5,093 nucleotides of DNA from Microbacteriaceae bacterium UBA6152. Lineage in GTDB: Bacteria; Actinomycetota; Actinomycetes; Actinomycetales; Microbacteriaceae. Position numbers and translations under genes: made by a program. Shown one piece after another: positions 1 to 5,093 of the stretch (the first letter of the stretch is position 1; each line of letters starts with the position of its first letter). Below the pieces are notes generated by a model. It saw only the letters and a program-made list of their open reading frames with translations, had not been told where the DNA came from and did no database searches. The stretch lies in NCBI GenBank assembly GCA_002423075.1, contig DIUS01000042.1:1707-6799 (forward strand). Reading direction: 5' to 3'.

Positions 1-1689
1 GGCGTGCTCGAAGCTGTGTTCATCATGTTGCGCCGACTGTTCGTGCTCACCCCCGGTACCCACATCGAGGCGCGCATGCGCAACGGGCTCTACGAGCAGC
101 TGCAAGACCTGCCGGTCGCCTTCCACGACCGCTGGCAGTCGGGGCAGCTGCTCAGCCGCGCCGTGAGCGACCTCAACCTCATCCGCCGCTGGCTGTCGTT
201 CGGCTTCGTGCTGCTCATCGTCAACTCGATCACAATCGTCATCGGCTTCGTCGTGCTCATCAACTGGAGCCTCTGGCTCGGTCTGCTCTTCCTCGTCATG
301 AGCATCCCGCTGTGGATCTATGGCTACCTGTTCGAGAACAAGTACTCCGTCATCGCGCGCCGCGCGCAAGACCAGCAGGGCGACCTCGCGACGGCGGTCG
401 AAGAGAGCGTGCACGGCATCCGCGTCTTGAAGGCTTTCGGCCGGGGCAAGCACTCACTGCTCAAGTTCGCCGACCAGGCTGAGCTGCTGCGCGGCACTGA
501 GATCGAGAAGGCCAAGGCGATCGCCGGCATCTGGTTCTGGTTGCTGCTGGTGCCCGACGTCGCGTTCGCGCTGTGCCTGCTCGGCGGTGTCGCGCTCGCC
601 GCGGCGGGCGAGCTGACCGTCGGCGAGCTTTTCGCGTTCTTCGCAACGGCGACCGTGCTGCGCTTCCCGATCGAGTCGATCGGCTTCTTGCTCTCGATGA
701 CCTTCGACGCCCGCACGGCGACCGACCGCTTTTTCGAGGTCATGGACGAGATCAACACCATCACCGACCCCGAGTCGCCGGCGACGATCTCGTCACCGAG
801 CGGCCGGCTCACGTTCGACAACGTGGTCTTTCGGTATCAGGATGCTCCCGCTGACAAGCCTGGAACGCTCAACGGCATCGACCTCACGCTCGAACCCGGC
901 GAGACCATGGCTCTCGTCGGCATCACCGGTAGCGGCAAGACGACCATGACAGCGCTCACGACGCGGCTCTACGACGTGACCGAAGGGCGGATTCTGCTCG
1001 ACGGAGTCGACATTCGCGACCTGACGCGCGAAGAGCTGCGCCGGCACATCGCGATGGCGTTCGAAGACGCGACGCTGTTCTCGGCGAGTGTGCGCGACAA
1101 CGTGCTGCTCGGCCGGCCCGAACTCACGGAGAGCGACGACCCTGCCGACCTCGCCGAGGCCGAGCGTGTGCTGGCCGAGGCGCTCGCGATCGCGCAGGCC
1201 GACTTCGTGCACAGCCTGCCCAACGGTGTCGACACGACCGTCGGCGAGGAGGGGCTCAGCCTCTCGGGCGGCCAGCGTCAGCGGCTCGCGCTCGCGCGCG
1301 CCGTCGCGGCCAACCCCGCCGTGCTCGTGCTCGACGACCCACTCAGCGCGCTCGACGTCGACACCGAAGCCCTCGTCGAGGCGGCGTTACGGCGCGTGCT
1401 CGCGACGACCACGGGCCTCATCGTCGCCCACCGCCCTTCGACCGTGCAGATGGCCGACCGTGTTGCACTGCTGCAAGAGGGACGCATCACCGACGTCGGC
1501 ACTCACAGCGAGCTGCTCAAGCGCAACGAGCACTACCGCTACGTGCTCTCGTCGCTCGAAGACGAAGAGCTCGCGGTCGCCGAACGTGTCGATCGCGAGC
1601 TCAAGCTCGCGGAGGAAGAGGGCCGACGGCGCGATGCCATCGACCGCGAGAGCAGAGTCATCGACAACGAAGGCGAGGTGACCCGATGA
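1..1689 (+). CDS. ABC exporter half-transporter (TMD-NBD), degenerate-site subunit, 5'-truncated by the window
   Basis: This is a type IV ABC exporter subunit that likely pairs with the next gene to drive ATP-dependent export across the cytoplasmic membrane; the substrate is unknown. Residues are numbered from the GTG at 4. The frame is open to position 1, and alignment with the downstream paralogue at the FHD/FHE motif (residue 40 here, 133 there) implies about 93 N-terminal residues are missing, covering TM1 and most of TM2. The GTG at 4 is therefore not the true start. Membrane segments lie near 66-86, 88-108, 176-200 and 208-228. The NBD shows A-loop Tyr278, Walker A GITGSGKTT (306-314, Lys312), signature LSGGQ (420-424), Walker B LVLDD (Asp444), D-loop SALD and switch His476. 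Two catalytic positions deviate: the Walker B Glu is Asp445 and the Q-loop Gln is Glu354. The last 43 residues or so (519-561) are a highly charged Glu/Arg-rich tail. Exporter fold is certain; heterodimer role is inferred from the motifs and the overlap with the next gene. Confidence 0.95.
   Translation, partial: GVLEAVFIMLRRLFVLTPGTHIEARMRNGLYEQLQDLPVAFHDRWQSGQLLSRAVSDLNLIRRWLSFGFVLLIVNSITIVIGFVVLINWSLWLGLLFLVMSIPLWIYGYLFENKYSVIARRAQDQQGDLATAVEESVHGIRVLKAFGRGKHSLLKFADQAELLRGTEIEKAKAIAGIWFWLLLVPDVAFALCLLGGVALAAAGELTVGELFAFFATATVLRFPIESIGFLLSMTFDARTATDRFFEVMDEINTITDPESPATISSPSGRLTFDNVVFRYQDAPADKPGTLNGIDLTLEPGETMALVGITGSGKTTMTALTTRLYDVTEGRILLDGVDIRDLTREELRRHIAMAFEDATLFSASVRDNVLLGRPELTESDDPADLAEAERVLAEALAIAQADFVHSLPNGVDTTVGEEGLSLSGGQRQRLALARAVAANPAVLVLDDPLSALDVDTEALVEAALRRVLATTTGLIVAHRPSTVQMADRVALLQEGRITDVGTHSELLKRNEHYRYVLSSLEDEELAVAERVDRELKLAEEEGRRRDAIDRESRVIDNEGEVTR
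1675..1681 (+). promoter_or_regulatory. Shine-Dalgarno for the second ABC gene
   Basis: GAGGTGA lies inside the last codons of the upstream gene, 4 nt before the ATG at 1686. It matches seven consecutive bases of the anti-SD complement (AAGGAGGTGA). Together with the ATGA stop/start overlap, it supports ATG 1686 as the start and suggests translational coupling of the two subunits. Confidence 0.7.
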
Positions 1690-3494
1690 GCGTCACAGGA
1701 GTAGAGGGCGAAGAGCGCGACGACTTCTCTCGCGCCGAATCGAAGCAGATTCGCGCCCGGTCGTTGCGTCTCCTGGGCTCGCTCGTGCGGCCGCTGCGCT
1801 GGCGCATTGCGGGAACGATGGTCGTTCTCGTTATCTCGATCGCGCTGCAGGTTGCTGGCCCCGCGCTCATCGCGCTCGGCATCAACAACGGTCTGCCGGC
1901 GCTGCTGGATGAGAACGACTGGATGCCGGTTGTCGTCATCGTGAGCGTGTACGTCTTCACGGGTATCGCGGGCGCCTCGCTCGCTGCTGCCTTCCAGGTC
2001 ATCAGTGCGCGCTTGAGCCAGGCGATTCTGCTCGACCTGCGCAAGCGCGTCTTCTTGCACACGCAACGGTTGTCGCTCGAGTTCCACGAGTCGTACACCT
2101 CGGGCCGCATTATCGCGCGCCAGACGAGCGACCTCGACTCCATTCGCGAGCTGCTCGACTCGGGGCTCACGCAGCTGGTCTCAGGGCTGCTGTACATGGG
2201 GTTCACGGCGGCGGCCCTCGTCATTCTCGACCCGGTGTCGGGCATCGTGCTCGCCGTCTCGCTCATCCCGCTGCTGCTACTCACGCGGTGGTTCCAGGTG
2301 CGCTCGCAGGCCCTGTTCCGGCAGACGCGCGTGGCGTCGGCCCGCCTCATCGTGCACTTCGTCGAGACCATGACGGGCATCCGTGCGGTGAAAGCGTTCC
2401 GCAAAGAACCGCGCAATGCACGCCAGTTCGCCGGTCACGTCGAGGACTACCGCGACGCCAACGCCCGCGTGATCCAACTGTTCGGCATCTTCGACCCCGG
2501 GCTCGTGCTCATTGGAAACGTGACCGTCGCGGCTGTGCTCGTGGTCGGCGCCTTCCGGGTGGTCGACGGCGCGTTGCTCATCGGATCCCTGCTCGCGATC
2601 GTGCTCTACACGCGCCGGTTCTTCGACCCGGCCGAAGAGATGGCGATGTTCTACAACTCGTATCAGTCGGCCGCGGCCGCGCTTGAGAAGATCTCGGGCG
2701 TGCTCGAAGAGAAGCCGGGCGTGCCCGACCCGACGACGCCGATTGACCTGTGGAAGGCGCGCGGCACCGTGAACTTCGACCAGGTGACATTCTCGTACAA
2801 CGAGGACGCGGTCGTGCTGTCCGACCTCGAGATCACCATCCCCGCCGGTCAGACGATCGCACTCGTCGGCACGACGGGTGCCGGAAAGTCGACGCTCGCC
2901 AAGCTCATCGCGCGGTTCTACGACCCGAGCGAGGGTGCGGTGACGCTCGATGGTGTCGACCTGCGCAAGCTGCACCCGAAAGACCTGCGGCGCGCGATCG
3001 TCATGGTGACGCAAGAGGCCTATCTGTTCTCGGGCACGGTCGCCGACAACATCGCGCTCGGCAACCCCGAGGCCAGCCGCGACGAGATTGTGGCCGCGTC
3101 GAAGGCCGTCGGGGCGCACGACTTCATCGAGTCGCTGCCGAACGGCTACGACACTGACGTGAACAAGCGCGGCGGTCGCGTCTCGGCGGGGCAGCGGCAA
3201 CTCATCTCGTTCGCGCGCGCGTTTCTGGCCGACCCGGTCGTGCTCATCCTCGACGAGGCGACAGCTTCGCTCGACATCCCGAGCGAGCGCCTCGTGCAAC
3301 TCGGCCTGCAGACCCTGCTCGCCGACCGCACGGCGGTCATCATCGCGCACCGGCTTTCGACCGTGGCGATCGCCGACCGGGTGCTCGTGATGGAGCACGG
3401 CCGTGTCGTCGAAGACGGCACGCCGGCCGAGCTCATCGCGGGCACGGGCAAGTTCGCGCAGCTGCACGCGGCCTGGCGCGACTCGCTCGTGTAG
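1686..3494 (+). CDS. ABC exporter half-transporter (TMD-NBD), catalytic-site subunit
   Basis: This is a complete 602-residue ABC exporter half-transporter, normal length for the family, with an N-terminal membrane domain and a C-terminal ATPase. After a charged cytoplasmic N-terminus (1-40), hydrophobic segments lie near 41-64, 80-103, 160-181, 183-200, 271-291 and 296-310, giving the usual six helices. The NBD has A-loop Tyr371, Walker A GTTGAGKST (395-403, Lys401), Q-loop Gln443, Walker B LILDE with Asp523 and catalytic Glu524, D-loop ASLD and switch His555. The signature is VSAGQ (499-503) instead of LSGGQ, and the X-loop before it reads TDVNKRG rather than the usual TEVGERG type. These defects complement those of the upstream subunit: the Walker motifs here plus the upstream LSGGQ form a canonical ATP site, while the upstream Walker motifs plus this VSAGQ form a degenerate one. 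The ATG overlaps the upstream stop (ATGA) behind a good SD, so the two are co-translated. Multidrug, lipid or peptide export are all possible; nothing here decides the substrate. Confidence 0.96.
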   Translation: MSVTGVEGEERDDFSRAESKQIRARSLRLLGSLVRPLRWRIAGTMVVLVISIALQVAGPALIALGINNGLPALLDENDWMPVVVIVSVYVFTGIAGASLAAAFQVISARLSQAILLDLRKRVFLHTQRLSLEFHESYTSGRIIARQTSDLDSIRELLDSGLTQLVSGLLYMGFTAAALVILDPVSGIVLAVSLIPLLLLTRWFQVRSQALFRQTRVASARLIVHFVETMTGIRAVKAFRKEPRNARQFAGHVEDYRDANARVIQLFGIFDPGLVLIGNVTVAAVLVVGAFRVVDGALLIGSLLAIVLYTRRFFDPAEEMAMFYNSYQSAAAALEKISGVLEEKPGVPDPTTPIDLWKARGTVNFDQVTFSYNEDAVVLSDLEITIPAGQTIALVGTTGAGKSTLAKLIARFYDPSEGAVTLDGVDLRKLHPKDLRRAIVMVTQEAYLFSGTVADNIALGNPEASRDEIVAASKAVGAHDFIESLPNGYDTDVNKRGGRVSAGQRQLISFARAFLADPVVLILDEATASLDIPSERLVQLGLQTLLADRTAVIIAHRLSTVAIADRVLVMEHGRVVEDGTPAELIAGTGKFAQLHAAWRDSLV

Positions 3495-3500
3495 CTCAGC

Positions 3501-3531
3501 GGCGGACGTCGGCCCGCAAGGGCCGCCCGCC
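3501..3531 (+). terminator. GC-rich hairpin after the ABC operon, possible U-less terminator
   Basis: Starting 7 nt after the stop codon there is a perfect 6-bp stem CGGCCC/GGGCCG (3510-3515 with 3520-3525) closed by a GCAA tetraloop of the stable GNRA type. An outer GGCGG/CCGCC pairing (3501-3505 with 3527-3531) is separated from it by an asymmetric internal loop. No T-tract follows, so it is not a classic intrinsic terminator; U-poor hairpin terminators have been proposed in actinobacteria. It could instead stabilise the 3' end of the mRNA. Confidence 0.55.
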
Positions 3532-3564
3532 GTCGCCTCGCGCGTGTCGCCACGTCGCCTCGCG
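3531..3564. repeat. Short 12-bp direct repeat
   Basis: CGTCGCCTCGCG occurs at 3531-3542 and again at 3553-3564, a 22-bp period. The copies are identical, but in DNA this GC-rich a 12-mer repeat may be chance. No function is assigned. Confidence 0.4.
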
Positions 3565-3602
3565 GCCGCGGGGCCTGGTTCCGCGCGCGCTACTCCCACA
3601 AC

Positions 3603-3666
3603 TCTCACCGTTTCGGACGCCTCGCACGGTTCGAAGCGTGAGACGTGTCGCGAAGCGTGCGAGACG
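3603..3666. repeat. Cluster of four related 13-16 nt repeats, two direct then two inverted
   Basis: Four versions of one motif (approximate consensus CGTCTCGCACGCTTCG) sit in 64 bp. Two are forward, at 3603-3615 and 3618-3633; two are inverted, at 3632-3645 and 3651-3666. Copy 2 and copy 4 are complementary at 14 of 16 positions across a 17-nt loop. Copy 1 and copy 3 can pair over 12 bp with one bulged C and one G-U wobble. The two stems interleave and share 3632-3633, so in RNA they would be alternatives or a pseudoknot. The cluster ends 41 bp before the putative -10 box of the chrA-type gene. It may be an operator with several half-sites, a structured 3' end of the ABC transcript, or a dispersed palindromic element. 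Confidence 0.6.
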
Positions 3667-3707
3667 CGGTTGAGGCGGCGCTGAGCGGCGCGTTCACGGG
3701 GGCTGGG

Positions 3708-3721
3708 TAGGGTCCGCCCTG
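3708..3721 (+). promoter_or_regulatory. Putative -10 box of a leaderless promoter for the chrA-type gene
   Basis: TAGGGT at 3708-3713 fits the actinobacterial TANNNT -10 pattern. Seven bases then separate it from the GTG at 3721, which would put the transcription start on or next to the start codon. No Shine-Dalgarno is recognisable before this GTG, as expected for a leaderless mRNA. No convincing -35 is seen at 16-18 bp spacing (the region reads GCGGCG). AGGG/CCCT at 3709-3712 and 3717-3720 also forms a small dyad. This is inference from spacing only. Confidence 0.5.
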
Positions 3722-5010
3722 TGACCGAGCGACCCGTGGATGCTTACCCCGAGCCCGACGATGCACACGAGCTCGGCGGCGCGCCCGGTGCGGCTGCTCG
3801 GCAGGGCGACGACCCGGCCGCCCCGCAGCGCGGGTCGGCGCTCGAGGTGCTCGGCCAGTTCACGGTGCTCGGCCTCACGTCGTTCGGTGGACCTGTAGCG
3901 CACCTCGGCTACTTCCGTGAGCGCCTCGTGGTGCGGCGGCGCTGGATCAGCGAGCAGGGCTACGCCGACCTCGTCGCTCTCGCGCAGTTCTTGCCGGGCC
4001 CGGCCTCGAGTCAGGTGGGCTTCGCGCTCGGGCTACACAGAGCGGGCATCCTCGGCGGGCTCGCCGCCTTCGCGGCGTTCACGCTGCCGAGCGCGGTGTT
4101 GCTCGTGCTCGCGGCGCTCGGGGCTCCTCTGCTCGACGGCGCGCTGGCCGAGGGACTCATCGCCGGCCTCACGGTCGTCGCTGTCGCGGTCGTGGCGCAT
4201 GCCGTGTGGGGCATGACTCGTGCCCTGACGCCTGACGTGCGCCGCGCCACGATCGCGATCGTGGCGGGCCTGATCGTGCTGTTTATGGGCACAGGATGGG
4301 CCACCCTGGTCGCCATCACACTCGGAGGCGCAGCGGGTCTGCTGTTGTGCCGTGCGGCGGTGTCGGCGGCGCCCGCGAGGCTCAGCATCCCGATCTCTCG
4401 CACCGCTGGTGCGATCTGTCTCGTCGTGTTCGCGGTGCTGCTCGTCGGTCTGCCGGTGCTGGCGGTGCTCGTGCCGAATCAGCCGCTCGCGGTCGCCGAC
4501 GGGTTCTTCCGCGCCGGCGCCCTCGTCTTCGGTGGCGGACACGTCGTGCTGCCGCTGCTCGAGACCGCCGTGGTAGAGCCCGGATGGGTGAGCGAGTCGC
4601 AGTTCTTGGCCGGCTACGGTGCCGCGCAGGCCGTGCCGGGCCCGCTCTTCACCTTTGCGGCGTTCTTGGGCGCCTCGATCGCACCCGGCGCCCAGGGCGT
4701 GCTGCTCGCCGCCGTCGCGCTCGTGGCGATCTTCGTGCCGGGGCTGCTACTCATCGCGGGGGTGCTGCCGTTTTGGGGAGCGCTGCAGGGCCGGCCATCG
4801 GTGTCGGCCATCGTGCGCGGAGCCAACGCGGCCGTCGTCGGCGTGCTCGCCGCGGCGCTCTACGACCCCGTCATGACGAGTGCGCTCGTCGACGCCCCGA
4901 CGGTGGCCCTGGCCGTGCTGTGCACGGTGCTGCTCATCGTCGCGCGCCTGCCCGCGTGGGTGATCGTCATCATTGGCGCCGGGGGTGGAATGTTGCTCGC
5001 GGCCTTCTGA
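3721..5010 (+). CDS. chrA: ChrA-type chromate efflux transporter, two-domain CHR family
   Basis: This 429-residue integral membrane protein is of the long-chain CHR (chromate ion transporter) family, whose studied members expel chromate from the cytoplasm and confer chromate resistance. Both tandem CHR halves are visible. The N-terminal half has SFGGPVAH (54-61), an RRRW element (72-75) and LPGP (91-94). The C-terminal half has the diverged equivalents FGGGHVVLP (270-278) and VPGP (305-308). Hydrophobic segments run from about residue 84 to 210 and from 229 to 427. Residues 1-40 are a Pro/Ala/Asp-rich, probably disordered cytoplasmic extension. GTG 3721 is chosen because a TANNNT box lies 7 nt upstream; GTG at 3736 is the nearest alternative, and GTG at 3847 would leave almost nothing ahead of the first conserved segment. 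No chrB-like regulator or other metal-resistance gene is in view. Family assignment is firm; chromate as physiological substrate is inferred from the family. Confidence 0.93.
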   Translation: MTERPVDAYPEPDDAHELGGAPGAAARQGDDPAAPQRGSALEVLGQFTVLGLTSFGGPVAHLGYFRERLVVRRRWISEQGYADLVALAQFLPGPASSQVGFALGLHRAGILGGLAAFAAFTLPSAVLLVLAALGAPLLDGALAEGLIAGLTVVAVAVVAHAVWGMTRALTPDVRRATIAIVAGLIVLFMGTGWATLVAITLGGAAGLLLCRAAVSAAPARLSIPISRTAGAICLVVFAVLLVGLPVLAVLVPNQPLAVADGFFRAGALVFGGGHVVLPLLETAVVEPGWVSESQFLAGYGAAQAVPGPLFTFAAFLGASIAPGAQGVLLAAVALVAIFVPGLLLIAGVLPFWGALQGRPSVSAIVRGANAAVVGVLAAALYDPVMTSALVDAPTVALAVLCTVLLIVARLPAWVIVIIGAGGGMLLAAF

Positions 5011-5046
5011 CGGCGAGCGAGCCATCCACCCGACGCCACTCCTCCC

Positions 5047-5069
5047 ACTGTTTGCGACAGTTCGTACGA
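5047..5069. repeat. Small dyads downstream of the chrA-type gene
   Basis: ACTGT/ACAGT (5047-5051 and 5057-5061) flank a 5-nt spacer, and TCGTACGA (5062-5069) is a perfect 8-bp palindrome immediately after. The first could be a weak hairpin 37 nt past the stop, but the 5-bp stem without a T-tract is poor evidence for a terminator. The rest of 5011-5072 shows nothing I recognise. Confidence 0.3.
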
Positions 5070-5072
5070 CTA

Positions 5073-5093
5073 GGGCGTGTCTGACAAATAGAT
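5073..5093. mobile_element. Possible terminal inverted repeat of an insertion sequence, cut by the window edge
   Basis: From 5073 the sequence begins GGGCGTGTCTGACAAAT, directly after CTA (the junction reads CTAG at 5070-5073). This resembles terminal repeats of actinobacterial IS5-family (IS427-like) elements, which begin GGG and insert at short TA-containing or CTAG targets. The final bases are also visibly more AT-rich than the rest of the window. No transposase is in view and the other end is absent, so this rests on resemblance alone. Confidence 0.4.

Noticed and set aside
4..6. GTG as the start codon of the first ABC gene
   Set aside because: The frame stays open to the window edge, and comparison with the downstream paralogue shows about 93 residues, including TM1, are missing; the true start is upstream.
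1658..2416. 252-codon open frame on the minus strand across the junction of the two ABC genes
   Set aside because: Low-complexity Ser/Arg/Met-rich translation with no motif; a shadow of the coding strand.
3561..3585. GCGGCCGC palindrome and CGCGG/CCGCG dyad in the intergenic region
   Set aside because: Short palindromes of G and C only are expected by chance at this base composition.
2277..3608. 443-codon open frame on the minus strand
   Set aside because: It is antisense to the second ABC gene, carries no recognisable motif and is rich in Arg, His, Asp and Glu, as expected of a shadow frame in GC-rich codon-biased DNA. The + strand frame has all the ABC motifs.
3670..3675. TTGAGG as a -35 box for the chrA-type gene
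   Set aside because: It lies 32 bp before the putative -10, far outside the usual 16-19 bp spacing.
4296..5084. 262-codon open frame on the + strand within the chrA-type gene
   Set aside because: Extremely Arg/Ala-rich translation, out of frame with the CHR domains; a GC-bias artefact.

Overview
The window reads as chromosomal DNA from a high-GC Gram-positive bacterium. Codons end overwhelmingly in G or C, TCG, GTC and CTC codons are heavily used, genes overlap by ATGA, and one gene has a GTG start behind a TANNNT box. This fits an actinobacterium, and the texture resembles Microbacteriaceae. The family-level placement is an impression from composition, not a computed result.

Layout, all genes on the + strand. 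(1) Positions 1-1689 hold the 3' part of an ABC exporter half-transporter (TMD-NBD) whose N-terminus lies upstream of the window. (2) Positions 1686-3494 hold a second, complete ABC exporter half-transporter, overlapping the first by 4 bp. (3) Positions 3495-3720 are a 226-bp intergenic region. It contains a GC-rich hairpin just after the operon, a short direct repeat, a compact set of four related 13-16 nt repeats (two forward, two inverted), and a probable leaderless promoter. (4) Positions 3721-5010 hold a complete two-domain ChrA-type (CHR family) chromate transporter. (5) Positions 5011-5093 are a gene-free tail with a small dyad, ending in what looks like the terminal inverted repeat of an insertion sequence that continues beyond the window.

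The two ABC genes almost certainly encode a heterodimeric exporter. Their nucleotide-binding domains are asymmetric in complementary ways. The first has Asp in place of the catalytic Glu and Glu in place of the Q-loop Gln, but an intact LSGGQ. The second has an intact Walker B Glu and Q-loop Gln, but a degenerate signature (VSAGQ) and X-loop. Paired, they would give one competent and one degenerate ATP site, as in the TM287/288 and BmrCD class. The substrate cannot be read from the sequence. ChrA appears to be a separate transcription unit with no functional link visible here.

I see no clear sign of a wholly new system. The least explained parts are the intergenic repeat cluster and the sequence at the right edge.
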